Shown: positions 26,776-34,676 of the stretch, in pieces
How positions within the stretch are numbered: position 1 is the first letter of the stretch
How the letters are laid out: each line of letters opens with the position of its first letter
Assembly: GCF_025950235.1 (NCBI RefSeq)
Contig: NZ_JAPDDT010000006.1
Coordinates: 248,001 to 312,000 of the forward strand
DNA from: Luteolibacter arcticus
GTDB taxonomy: Bacteria; Verrucomicrobiota; Verrucomicrobiia; Verrucomicrobiales; Akkermansiaceae
Direction: 5' to 3'
Length of the DNA: 64,000 nt
Program-made: the position numbers and the translations under genes
The notes under the pieces: generated by a model
Told to the model about the DNA's origin: nothing
What the model saw: only the letters and a program-made list of their open reading frames with translations
Database searches by the model: none

Positions 26776-27637
26776 AGGGAACGCGGTGCCGCGGGCACAT
26801 CATTTCCAGAATAATCACCGACGGGAAAATCGCCATAAGTCCGTAGCCTCCGCACATTCCGATAATAATGGCCCACTTCGGCGGGGACTCCCACCACGGG
26901 GCAAAACCAACGAATGATCCCGGCAAGCTCAGTTCAGATCCCAGATAGGGATCTTCCGTCAAAAGCCACTCCCTGTCGTTTTCAAGTTGTTCGCTCTCAT
27001 CGATGAAGGGGATGTCGCTCCTGTAGATCAGGTCGCGCTTGGATTCCGCCGCCTTGACGGCCAATCGAATCTCGGCGGCACGCGCATCGATCTTCTCCAG
27101 CCACTCCCCGACATGTTTCGCCCGAATCCGTGGCACCACTTTTTTGGCAGCTTCCTCAAAGGATTCAGACAGTCTCTCTCGACCTGATGGCGAATGGTGC
27201 GTGAAGAGCATTTGGATTGCTCCCGACCCTCCTGAAGAATCGAGGAATTCCACCTTGATCCGTTGGCGAAGCCACCATTTCGGCGTTTTGAAGATGCTGC
27301 CATTCCGGTCGAGTTGCCGCTGGATTTCGATCAATGTGCCATCACTTTCCAATTCCGAGCGCAGCTCCGTTAGAAACGGATTCAGATCCACTCCCCGGGG
27401 CAGCGTGCCGGCATCGAAAGCGACTTGATCAGTCTCGTTTGCCTTCAGGAATCCGAAGACGAGCACCACCCCTGTCAACAAGCCAATCAACGGCCCGATC
27501 CAAAACAACGCTCTCCATCGCCATATCAAACGAGCAGGCAACCACCGGCGGGGATCCGAGCGCACTTTTGGACCTTCGCTTGGCAAGCCTAACTGAGGCA
27601 AGGACAAATGGGGGAGAGGGAAAGCGCCGGGCGACAA
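26774..27637 (-). CDS. Two-pass membrane protein with Wzz-like topology
   Basis: 287 residues. A membrane helix near 40-63 (ALFWIGPLIGLLTGVVLVFGFL) and another near 250-275 (AIIIGMCGGYGLMAIFPSVIILEMM) flank an extracytoplasmic region with helix-rich, charged stretches (EAAKKVVPRIRAKHVGEWLEKIDARAAEIRL in part). This topology matches polysaccharide chain-length regulators (Wzz), but no proline-rich signature before the second helix is present, so no function is assigned. Its stop lies just beyond the repeat element; its start is 5 bp from the propeller gene stop read in the opposite order. Confidence 0.55.
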   Translation of the reverse strand: MSPGAFPLPHLSLPQLGLPSEGPKVRSDPRRWLPARLIWRWRALFWIGPLIGLLTGVVLVFGFLKANETDQVAFDAGTLPRGVDLNPFLTELRSELESDGTLIEIQRQLDRNGSIFKTPKWWLRQRIKVEFLDSSGGSGAIQMLFTHHSPSGRERLSESFEEAAKKVVPRIRAKHVGEWLEKIDARAAEIRLAVKAAESKRDLIYRSDIPFIDESEQLENDREWLLTEDPYLGSELSLPGSFVGFAPWWESPPKWAIIIGMCGGYGLMAIFPSVIILEMMCPRHRVP

Positions 27638-27641
27638 CCGA

Positions 27642-28553
27642 TCACGGCTTCACCACCACCGTGTTCGACACATCATTCCCGAATTGCTCGAAGCCATCGA
27701 GCTGCCAGACGACCTTCTTCGTCGTCGGCTCTATTTCGATCAGGATCGGCTGGCCGGGGCCGGCGTGGCAGTTGCCGATTACGTAGTTGCCGTTCGGGAG
27801 GACCTGCAGGGTGGTCACCCATGCTAGCGTGATGCCGGGCAGGTCCTTTTGCTCGATCTTCCAAACGATCTCCTTTGCCGGAGTGACCTCGAGCACCGAG
27901 TGGCCGTTACCGGTGGTCAGCAGGGTGTTGCCATTCTTGAGGCGCAGGGCGCTGAAGGTGCTGTTACCGAAGGCCTCGGGGCCGTGGCCGCCCTTGGCTT
28001 CCTTGCCGAACATCGGCACTGGGAAATCCCACACGACCTTGCCGTCGGCATCGTACTCGCGCACAGCTCCGTCGCCTTCCTGACAGACGAGGTAGTGGCC
28101 GTTCTCCAGCTTGCGGGCGAGGCGGGTGTCGCGGTGGGCGTCGGGATGATCGCGCTTCAGGGGAATCTCCTTCAGCAGCTTGCCGTCCTTGTCCACCTCG
28201 ATGATCCGGCCGACGCCGCTCTCGGCGATCATCAGGTTTCCGTCCTTGAGCGGCTGGAAGGCGTGGACTTCGAGCCGCTTGCCGTCGTTGCCGTTGGACT
28301 TGGTCGAATCGTAGCTCCAGACGACCTTCTTTTCCGCGGGGTCGATCGCGCAGACCTCGCGCATGTCCTTCTGGACGTAGATCTTGCCGTCGTCGCCGCG
28401 GTGCAGGTCGTGGATGCCGCCCCACGGCATTTCCCACGCGATGACACCGTCGCGCCAGAGGACGAGCTTACCCTTGCCGTGGAGCAGGACATCGCGGGCA
28501 TCGGCTACGGAGGCGGCGACAAGGAGGACAGCGAGAGCGGAACGGAGGATCAT
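27642..28553 (-). CDS. Secreted PQQ-like beta-propeller protein
   Basis: 303 residues. Signal peptide (MILRSALAVLLVAASVADA). The mature part is a series of repeats of the type DGKIYVQ...VWSYD, NLMIAESGVGRIIEVDKDGK, NGHYLVCQEGDGAVREYDADGKVVWDFP, NGNTLLTTGNGHSVLEVTPAKEIVWKIE, PNGNYVIGNCHAGPGQPILIEI. This matches the arylsulfotransferase/PQQ-like propeller superfamily. No catalytic assignment is possible. The ATG before ILRSALAV is chosen because it begins a good signal peptide. Confidence 0.8.
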   Translation of the reverse strand: MILRSALAVLLVAASVADARDVLLHGKGKLVLWRDGVIAWEMPWGGIHDLHRGDDGKIYVQKDMREVCAIDPAEKKVVWSYDSTKSNGNDGKRLEVHAFQPLKDGNLMIAESGVGRIIEVDKDGKLLKEIPLKRDHPDAHRDTRLARKLENGHYLVCQEGDGAVREYDADGKVVWDFPVPMFGKEAKGGHGPEAFGNSTFSALRLKNGNTLLTTGNGHSVLEVTPAKEIVWKIEQKDLPGITLAWVTTLQVLPNGNYVIGNCHAGPGQPILIEIEPTTKKVVWQLDGFEQFGNDVSNTVVVKP

Positions 28554-28655
28554 GATCGGGCAGGGTTTTCCCGGAGAGGGAGGCGCACTCAAACGCGGTT
28601 GCCAAATCAAATCTTGCGGGCGATGACGCCGTTCCGACCCGTTAGACCACGTTTC

Positions 28656-28684
28656 TTGACGAAGGAAAAGGGTGTGCTTATTTA
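28656..28684 (+). promoter_or_regulatory. Possible sigma70-type promoter of the EF-hand gene
   Basis: TTGACG is followed after 17 bp by TATTTA, 25 bp upstream of the EF-hand start codon. The -35 is good and the spacing ideal, but the -10 is only a partial match. Confidence 0.35.
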
Positions 28685-28709
28685 AGACACCTAAAGTATC
28701 TTCACCGAC

Positions 28710-29180
28710 ATGCACCTGCTGAAACTCCTACCGCTCGCCGTTCTTTCCACCCTCGCCCTCGCTCCCACCGCGTCTGCCGCCGCCAATGGCTCGCTCGATC
28801 GCCGCTTCGAGAAAGCCGACCTCAACGACGACAGCTCGCTCGATTCCACGGAATTCCTTGCCCTTGAGCCACGTAGCAAGGCTTGGGTGGATGCCATGCA
28901 CCGCTTCAACGCGGCCGATATGGACGACGACGATCTCCTCTCGCTCACCGAGTTCCGCGCTTCGAATGGTGGCAAGGAAGGCGGCAAGCCAAGCAAGTCG
29001 GAGAAATTCTTCCTGGCCGATGCGGATGAGAGCGGCTCCCTCGACCCCGAGGAATTTGCCCGCACGATCGCGCAGGCCAAGCCGTGGCGGAAGGTGCTGC
29101 GCGAGTTCGGCCGCAAGGACCGCGACGACAGTTCGTTTGTCACCCCGCAGGAATTCGGGGTGGCCATCGGGACGCTCTGA
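28710..29180 (+). CDS. Secreted EF-hand calcium-binding protein
   Basis: 156 residues with a signal peptide (LLPLAVLSTLALAPTASA). Four EF-hand-type loops are visible: DLNDDSSLDSTEF, DMDDDDLLSLTEF, DADESGSLDPEEF and DRDDSSFVTPQEF. The third fits the canonical loop best. Probably a periplasmic calcium-binding protein. It is convergent with the SRPBCC gene; the two stop codons abut (TGATCA) with no gap. Confidence 0.88.
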   Translation: MHLLKLLPLAVLSTLALAPTASAAANGSLDRRFEKADLNDDSSLDSTEFLALEPRSKAWVDAMHRFNAADMDDDDLLSLTEFRASNGGKEGGKPSKSEKFFLADADESGSLDPEEFARTIAQAKPWRKVLREFGRKDRDDSSFVTPQEFGVAIGTL

Positions 29181-29642
29181 TCACGCCATGCGGCCGAAAC
29201 GCCGCTCCAGCTCGGTCCGGCGGAAGCGGAAGATTCCTTCCAGCTTCCGTCGCACGAACATCGCGTGGGCGATCGATCCCAGCGGGCCGAAAGGCAGCGC
29301 GTAGTGGATCAGATCGGTCATTTTCGTACCGCCTTCGGTTGCCTCGAAGGTGTGCCGGTGGTGCCAGAACTTGTAGGGGCCGAAGCGCTGCTCATCGATG
29401 AAGCTGCGCCCGTCGTCGACAGCCTTGATCTCTGTGACCCACGGAATCCACACCAGCGGTGCGATTTTCACGCGGTATTCGATAATCTGCCCCTCGTGCA
29501 TCGTTTCCGCCGGGCAGTGCACGATGCGGAAGCCGAGATCGGGCGGGGTGATCTCATCCAGGTTTCGAGGTGTGGCGAAGAAATCCCACGCTTGAGAGAG
29601 CGTGATCGGGAGTAATTGTTCTTGGAGGAGCGAGTGGAGCAT
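29181..29642 (-). CDS. SRPBCC-superfamily protein
   Basis: 153 residues. LLPITLSQAWDFFATPRNLDEITPPDLGFRIV, WVTEIKAVDDGRSFIDEQ and FGPYKFWHHRHTFEATEGGTKMTD are typical of the START-like (SRPBCC) ligand-binding family, in a group often annotated as a cell-division-inhibitor-like protein. Ligand unknown. A start 14 codons upstream is possible; the internal Met before LHSLLQEQ fits the family N-terminus better. Confidence 0.85.
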   Translation of the reverse strand: MLHSLLQEQLLPITLSQAWDFFATPRNLDEITPPDLGFRIVHCPAETMHEGQIIEYRVKIAPLVWIPWVTEIKAVDDGRSFIDEQRFGPYKFWHHRHTFEATEGGTKMTDLIHYALPFGPLGSIAHAMFVRRKLEGIFRFRRTELERRFGRMA

Positions 29643-29750
29643 GGGCGGCGCAGCCTCGCACTGGAGCTGCTGCTTGCAATCCATGCTTGGGCCGAGCGGA
29701 ATTTCCCAAGAATTCCTCCTGCCGGCTGGCGCGGACGTAGAAAAGCTTTC

Positions 29751-29835
29751 GTAGGCGTGGTGGCGACACCTCGGAGTGGTCCTCCGAAAGCGGGCAGTCC
29801 CGGTGCTTCCGCATGGTCACCCATGCGCCTACGGC
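29751..29835. repeat. Dispersed repeat family E, copy 2
   Basis: Begins GTAGGCGTGGTGGCGACACC, continues with GCGGGCAGTCCCGGTGC and ends with the inverted word CGCCTAC. The word order matches the copy at 26710. Confidence 0.65.
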
Positions 29836-29864
29836 GTCCGGAAGACCGCGGAAGCGGTGACAAT

Positions 29865-30620
29865 TCACTGGAGCGCGTCTTGATCGGAATCCTTCGCTGC
29901 CGATCCCAGGAGTTCCCGGATCCCGGGGTTCCCGCTGACGCTCTTATCGTCGCGGAGATAGGCGCCGATCTTGCCCAAGAGAGACCAGAGACCGGAAGCA
30001 CCGGGGTTGCTGGTTCCGCTGGCTGCCGGTGCCGCGGCTTCGGAGACCACGAGTTCGATCTTGGTCTCCGCGGTGTTGTTCACCAACTCCGCGTGCAAAT
30101 CCGCGGTGCCGCGGAGCACCAGACCGCTGAAACCGGCACCTCCGATGGCGCCTTCATAGTCGATCAGCGTATAGGTGCCTGCCGTGATCCCGCCATTTTC
30201 GGCGATCTCGATGACGTGGGTATCCACCGCGGTGATCCCCACCCAAAGGCCGTCGGCCTCGCTCACGGTGATCTGTTCGACACTTCCCGCGCCGATCCGG
30301 AAGGAGGACACTTTGCCCTCCGCCAACTGCGCGGAAGAAACGGAGCTGTGCTCTTCGGAGTGCAAGCTATCCACCAATGGTGGCATGATCTCCGGGCTCG
30401 CTTCCGAACCAGCTTGATCCCTGGCGCTTGCGTCACCGTTCAGGACCGCCAGCGCCACGGCGAAAGGATCGCTTGGCTCCTCCGGCGATGCGGGACCTTC
30501 CGCTGCTACAATCGCGGCGGAAGAGGTGTCGCCGGTCACGGGCACTTCAAGTTCACGGGAGTCGGCGTGAACTACTGAAATGGCAGCCCAGTAGGTCATG
30601 AAAAGTGTGATTCTGCTCAT
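29865..30620 (-). CDS. Hypothetical secreted protein with an autotransporter-passenger-like segment
   Basis: 251 residues. A signal peptide is likely (MSRITLFMTYWAAISVVHA, cleavage near residue 19). The middle is Ser/Glu/Ala-rich and low in complexity. Residues about 140-200 (TAGTYTLIDYEGAIGGAGFS, then LVNNTAETKIELVV) resemble the end of passenger repeats in verrucomicrobial autotransporter-like proteins. No barrel domain follows. The start is the Met before SRITLF; the frame extends upstream without protein-like features. Confidence 0.6.
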   Translation of the reverse strand: MSRITLFMTYWAAISVVHADSRELEVPVTGDTSSAAIVAAEGPASPEEPSDPFAVALAVLNGDASARDQAGSEASPEIMPPLVDSLHSEEHSSVSSAQLAEGKVSSFRIGAGSVEQITVSEADGLWVGITAVDTHVIEIAENGGITAGTYTLIDYEGAIGGAGFSGLVLRGTADLHAELVNNTAETKIELVVSEAAAPAASGTSNPGASGLWSLLGKIGAYLRDDKSVSGNPGIRELLGSAAKDSDQDALQ

Positions 30621-30790
30621 ATATGTGACAATTCTTACCTTGGGCTTGGCGTTCCAGTGCAGCTCCGGTGCCACACCACCCTAAAAATTCAGAAATTCCG
30701 AATGAGGCGCTCCAAGCGAATGCGGGAGAGGCTGAAGGGAACACGCTTCGCCCTTGGCGATCCGGCATCTGCACCTATTTTCCCCGCGCC

Positions 30791-31861
30791 ATGTCCTCGC
30801 CCAAATTGTTCAGCCCCGGCCCGATCGACGTTTCGCCCGAGACCTTCGCGGCGATGTCTCGCACCATGATCGGTCACCGCGGCTCCGAGTTCGAAGCCCT
30901 CTACGCCTCGCTCCAGCCGGGCCTCCAGGCCATTTTCGGCACTTCCCGCCCGGTTTTCGTTTCCACCTCCTCCGCCTGGGGCGTGATGGAGGGTGCCTTG
31001 CGCAATCTCGCCCGCAAGAAGGTCCTCAGCCTTTGCTGCGGTGCCTTCTCCGACAAGTGGCTCGATGTGGCCAAGAAGTGCGGCTACGATGCCGACTCGG
31101 TGCAGGTCGAGTGGGGCCAGCAGATCGATCCCGAGGTCGTCCGCTCTAAGCTCGCAGAAGGCGGCTTCGACACGGTCACTTTCATCCACAGCGAGACCTC
31201 CACCGGCGTGCTCAATGACCTCGCCGCGATCTCGAAAGTGGTGAAGTCCTTCCCGGAGACCATGCTGATCGTGGACACGGTGTCCTCGCTTTCCACCGTG
31301 CCGGTGGACATGGATGCGAACGGCATCGACGTGATGCTCGCCGGTGTGCAGAAGGCGCTCGCGTTGCCGCCCGGCCTCTGCGTCTTCGCGGTCTCCGAAG
31401 CGGGCATGGAGCGCGCCAAGGGCACGCCGAACCGCGGCTACTACTTCGACTTCGTCGAGTTCGCGAAGAATGCCGCGCTCAACAACACGCCGTCCACTCC
31501 GGCGATCTCGATCCTCTACGGGCTGCAGTTCATCCTCGGCGAGATCGAGAAGGAAGGCATCGAGGCCCGCTTCGCCCGCCACGCGAAGACCAATGCGATG
31601 ATCCACGCCTGGGGTGCCAAGCGCGGCTTCGAGCACTTCGCGCCGGAAGGTTTCCGCTCCACCGCGCTGACCTGCTTCAAGACGCCCGAGGGCTTCGACC
31701 TGTCCGGCTTCATCAAGGCGCTCAAGACGAAGCACAACTTCCTGATCAACGGCGGCTACGGGAAGATCAAGGGCACCACCTTCCGCATCTCCAACATGGG
31801 CAACGAAACGGAAGCCACCATGCAGGAGTTGATCGATGCGATGGAGGACGTGCTGGGTTGA
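30791..31861 (+). CDS. Class V aminotransferase (alanine/serine-glyoxylate type)
   Basis: 356 residues. PLP enzyme: KLFSPGPIDVSPETFAAM at the N-terminus, IGHRGSEFEALY, VDTVSSLSTVPVDMDANGIDVMLAGVQKALALPPGL with the PLP lysine in the QKAL segment, and an ISNMGNETEATM end. The group includes alanine-glyoxylate and serine-glyoxylate aminotransferases and some serine-pathway enzymes; the exact substrate pair is not settled by sequence. The ATG before SSPKLFSPG is chosen; about 40 upstream codons are unlike the family. Confidence 0.9.
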   Translation: MSSPKLFSPGPIDVSPETFAAMSRTMIGHRGSEFEALYASLQPGLQAIFGTSRPVFVSTSSAWGVMEGALRNLARKKVLSLCCGAFSDKWLDVAKKCGYDADSVQVEWGQQIDPEVVRSKLAEGGFDTVTFIHSETSTGVLNDLAAISKVVKSFPETMLIVDTVSSLSTVPVDMDANGIDVMLAGVQKALALPPGLCVFAVSEAGMERAKGTPNRGYYFDFVEFAKNAALNNTPSTPAISILYGLQFILGEIEKEGIEARFARHAKTNAMIHAWGAKRGFEHFAPEGFRSTALTCFKTPEGFDLSGFIKALKTKHNFLINGGYGKIKGTTFRISNMGNETEATMQELIDAMEDVLG

Positions 31862-31983
31862 GACTCGCTAACAGATCGCCAGTATTTGAGGAGGGGGGAC
31901 ACTCGTGTCCCCCTTTCTTCGTTCTGTGACATGCTACTCATTCGAGTGCTTTCCGATTCGTTTCGATCTGGCATGGTAGCGCC

Positions 31984-32667
31984 GTGAAATCCGCATCCTT
32001 GTTGCCGCTTGTGGCCATGGTCTCCTTGGTCGCGACCGCCCCTCTTTCCGCCGAGCCTTCCAGTCCCTATCCTGGCTGTACGAAGGTTTTCAACGGCAAG
32101 GACTTCGAGGGCTGGATCGCCGACCCTTCTACCTGGAGCATCGTCGACGGCGCCATGCGCGGCACCGGTGGCACCTCGCGGCTCGCCTACACCAAGGCTG
32201 ACTACGGTAGCTTCCGTCTGATCTTCACGTCGCGGATGAATCCCATCAACAACGATCACCTCGGCATCTTGTTCTGGGGCGACCGGCCGCAGGATCCGGC
32301 CAAGCCGAAGATCGACAATGCCGGCTGGCTCCAGTTCATGCCGCCGCACGGCGCGATGTGGGACTACCATCCGCCGAAGCATCGCAATCTCCCCCATGAG
32401 ACGCTCGCGATAGGGCCGCGCGACTTCGAGGCGTGGCACGTCACCGAGATGCTCTGCGACTTGGAGAAGGGCACCCTACGCGCTGCAGTCGATGGCGTGG
32501 AAATCGTCCACTACCAGCACCCGACGCCCGCCGAGCGGAAGGATCCGGAGAAGCGCATTATCGCCGGACCGATCGGCATGTTCCGCCACGGCGGCGGAGC
32601 TTCGGAATACAAGGACATCTACGTCGAAGCCGATCCGAAGGAAGACAAGCTGATCACGGTGAAGTGA
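31984..32667 (+). CDS. Secreted DUF1080 (3-keto-disaccharide hydrolase-like) protein
   Basis: 227 residues with a signal peptide (SLLPLVAMVSLVATAPLSA). The mature part has the concanavalin-like DUF1080 pattern: KVFNGKDFEGWI, WSIVDGAMRGTGG, DYGSFRLIFTSRM and a C-terminal SEYKDIYVE. Members of this family act on oxidised disaccharides or serve as carbohydrate-binding domains. The stop codon lies inside a perfect hairpin. Confidence 0.85.
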   Translation: MKSASLLPLVAMVSLVATAPLSAEPSSPYPGCTKVFNGKDFEGWIADPSTWSIVDGAMRGTGGTSRLAYTKADYGSFRLIFTSRMNPINNDHLGILFWGDRPQDPAKPKIDNAGWLQFMPPHGAMWDYHPPKHRNLPHETLAIGPRDFEAWHVTEMLCDLEKGTLRAAVDGVEIVHYQHPTPAERKDPEKRIIAGPIGMFRHGGGASEYKDIYVEADPKEDKLITVK

Positions 32668-32679
32668 TCAGCTTTATTC
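32647..32679 (+). terminator. Terminator whose stem contains the DUF1080 stop codon
   Basis: AAGCTGATCAC and GTGATCAGCTT form a perfect 11-bp stem with a 6-nt loop, followed by TTATT. The TGA stop of the preceding gene is part of the right arm. Confidence 0.7.
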
Positions 32680-32793
32680 GCAGTGCAACGACTGCGTCGT
32701 TCCGGCTGGGCTGGGCACTAACAGGAAATCGCGAGTCCGATTTTTCCGGCGGACTGCACCCCGCCGGAACGACGAAGTCGTTCCGCTACGAAA
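32680..32793. repeat. Dispersed repeat family B, copy 1
   Basis: About 114 bp. The outer arms are inverted (GTCGTTCCGGC and GCCGGAACGAC words, with AACGACTGCG versus GACGAAGTCG). Inner arms AGTCCG/CGGACT and an ATTTTTCC centre follow. A second copy in reverse orientation is at 53823-53931. Confidence 0.8.
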
Positions 32794-32847
32794 GAGTCCA
32801 GGATTCCATCGGGCCAATAGGGAGGGGACGCATTCCTCTCGCCTCGA

Positions 32848-33282
32848 TCACTTCACTGCTTTCCCGAAATCCTTACGTAAGTGATAGTGGAGGTGTCCTG
32901 GCGGGAAGCCGGGCAGCTCGGCGAAGACCTCGTAGCCGTGCGCCTCGTAAAAGCCACGGGCTTGGAAATCGAAGGTGCCGAGCCAGGATCCCGTGCAGCC
33001 TCTTTCTACGGCCATCTCCTCCGCGGCGAGCAACAACCGCCGGCCAAGGCCTTGGCCGCGGTGCTCGGTCGCGACCCATAGGCCGTCGATCATCAGCCAC
33101 TGCCACATGGTGGCGCCGTAGAGGCCGCCGATGACGGTGCCGTCGTCATCCTCCAGTGCCAGCGTCACCGGCACCCAGTCCCGGGGGCCGGTCTCTGCGG
33201 GATCTGCCTCGCGGATGCCCTTGCGCACGAGGGCTGACAGATCGGATCCGACCGCGGGGGAATGCAAGCGATGGGAACTCAT
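32848..33282 (-). CDS. GNAT-family acetyltransferase
   Basis: 144 residues. The acetyl-CoA motif is clear (DGLWVATEHRGQGLGRRLLL), followed by AEEMAVERGCTGSWLGTFDF and a final GFYEAHGYEVFAELPGFPPG. Substrate unknown. Divergent from the second DUF1080 gene. Confidence 0.88.
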   Translation of the reverse strand: MSSHRLHSPAVGSDLSALVRKGIREADPAETGPRDWVPVTLALEDDDGTVIGGLYGATMWQWLMIDGLWVATEHRGQGLGRRLLLAAEEMAVERGCTGSWLGTFDFQARGFYEAHGYEVFAELPGFPPGHLHYHLRKDFGKAVK

Positions 33283-33657
33283 CGCGCAATCTATGGCAGC
33301 CGGAGCGGATCCGTGCCAGCGCCAGCTTGAAGCGAGTGTTCGTGAGGATTATTCACAAGTTATGAACGGCGCTTTGGCCTTTTGCTGAGAGCTTCAGAGA
33401 GCCATCGCCTGGAATTGTTCACAATGCATTGTCCATGAAACGGCTGCTTGGAGCAATGGTTTGTATGAGTCTAGTGAGGCGCTTGAGAGCTGTTGAGGTG
33501 AGTGGCGGGAGCGACAGGCCGACGCGTGCTCCGCCGGACGGGCGCACATCGACAGGAATGTCGATGCCCCTTTTTGGCTCTGCACCGTGCGATGCCATGT
33601 CGGAGAATGACGCACTCGCCCTAAACCCGGAGTGTGCTAGGGTCGTTAGTCTCACCG
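33283..33657. other. Divergent intergenic region between GNAT and DUF1080 genes
   Basis: 375 bp with no supported gene. It contains one copy of repeat family A (33525-33572). The left part is comparatively AT-rich (TTGTTCACAATGCATTG) and may hold regulatory sites. Confidence 0.5.
33525..33572 (+). repeat. Dispersed repeat family A, copy 3
   Basis: GTGCTCCGCCGGAC plus the hairpin core CATCGACAGGAATGTCGATG and GCCCCTT, same orientation as the copies at 5188 and 9541. Here it lies upstream, not downstream, of a gene. Confidence 0.8.
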
Positions 33658-34350
33658 ATGAAATCCATCCTGCTCCTGCTCGCCATGGCTGTGCCCGCGT
33701 TCTCCGCTCCGAATGCCCTGACTCCCGAAGAAAAGCGCGAGGGCTTCAAGTTGCTCTTCGACGGGAAGTCGCTGAAGGGCTGGCGGACTTACAAAGAAAA
33801 GGCCCCCAAGGACCAGTGGAAGGTCGAGGACGGCGCGATCGTGCTGACTTCCGGCGGCGGCGGCGACTTGATCACGGAGGACGAGTTCGCGGATTTCGAT
33901 TTCCGCTGCGAGTGGAAGATCGCGAAGCAGGGGAACTCCGGGATTATGTGGCGCTCGACCGAAGAGCACCAGTATCCGTGGGTCAGCGGCCCGGAGTATC
34001 AGATCCTGGATTCCTTCAAGCAGGAGGGCCACAAGTACACCCACGAGACCAACAAGGGCAACATCGCCGGTGGCTTCTATGACATCATCCCAGCCAAAGA
34101 AGAGTGGTCGAAGCCGGTGGGTGAGTGGAACGAGACCCGGATCCTGGTGAAGGGCAGCAAGGTGAAGCTTTTCCTCAATGGCAACGTGACGGCCGATGTG
34201 GATACGACCACGGATGAGTTCAAGGCACTACTCGCCAAGTCCAAGTTCAATGGCTGGGAACACTTCAACAAGGCGGCGAAAGGCCACATCGTTTTCCAGG
34301 ACCACGGCGACAAGGTGGAGTTCCGCTCGATCCGGCTGAAGAAGCTGTGA
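33658..34350 (+). CDS. Secreted DUF1080 protein
   Basis: 230 residues. Signal peptide (MKSILLLLAMAVPAFS). Mature pattern typical of DUF1080: FKLLFDGKSLKGWRTYK, WKVEDGAIVLTSGGGGDLIT, FDFRCEWKIAKQGNSGIMWR, VSGPEYQILD, ETRILVKGSKVKLFLNG and IVFQDHGDKVEFRSIRLKKL. Closer to the family consensus than the other DUF1080 protein here. A role with extracellular sugars is likely; convergent with galK. Confidence 0.9.
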   Translation: MKSILLLLAMAVPAFSAPNALTPEEKREGFKLLFDGKSLKGWRTYKEKAPKDQWKVEDGAIVLTSGGGGDLITEDEFADFDFRCEWKIAKQGNSGIMWRSTEEHQYPWVSGPEYQILDSFKQEGHKYTHETNKGNIAGGFYDIIPAKEEWSKPVGEWNETRILVKGSKVKLFLNGNVTADVDTTTDEFKALLAKSKFNGWEHFNKAAKGHIVFQDHGDKVEFRSIRLKKL

Positions 34351-34676
34351 GAGAAGAAATCATCAATCACCAATCTCTCAATCACCAATCAGAGTGCCTG
34401 AAGAGGCAGGACTGCTGACGCGAAGGCGCGGAGTTTAGCGGTAGGGTGGCCCAGTGGGGGAGGGGAAATCACCAATCTCTCAATCACCTGTCAGAGTGCC
34501 TAAAGAGGCAGGACCGCTGACGCCAATTGCGGAGGTCTGCGGGAAGGTGAAGTCCGTGGAAAGGGCATCCCGTTTTTGAGACGCGCCGACCGGGGCGAGA
34601 GCCCCTTTGATTCTTCCAGGCACTTCGATTGGTGATTGGAAGATTGATGATTGGTGATTGGTGATTCCCGCCCTCC
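34351..34676. repeat. Direct and inverted AATCACCAATC repeats between DUF1080 and galK
   Basis: Two direct copies of about 68 bp (34366-34433 and 34468-34534) share ATCACCAATCTCTCAATCAC and GAGGCAGGAC-x-GCTGACG. Near 34627-34667 the word GATTGGTGATT recurs in inverted orientation, so the whole interval can fold on itself. No gene is seen. It lies between convergent genes. Confidence 0.8.

Noticed and set aside
34366..34534. CRISPR array candidate from the direct repeats between DUF1080 and galK
   Set aside because: Only two copies, unequal in sequence, no regular spacers and no cas genes. Better explained as intergenic repeats.
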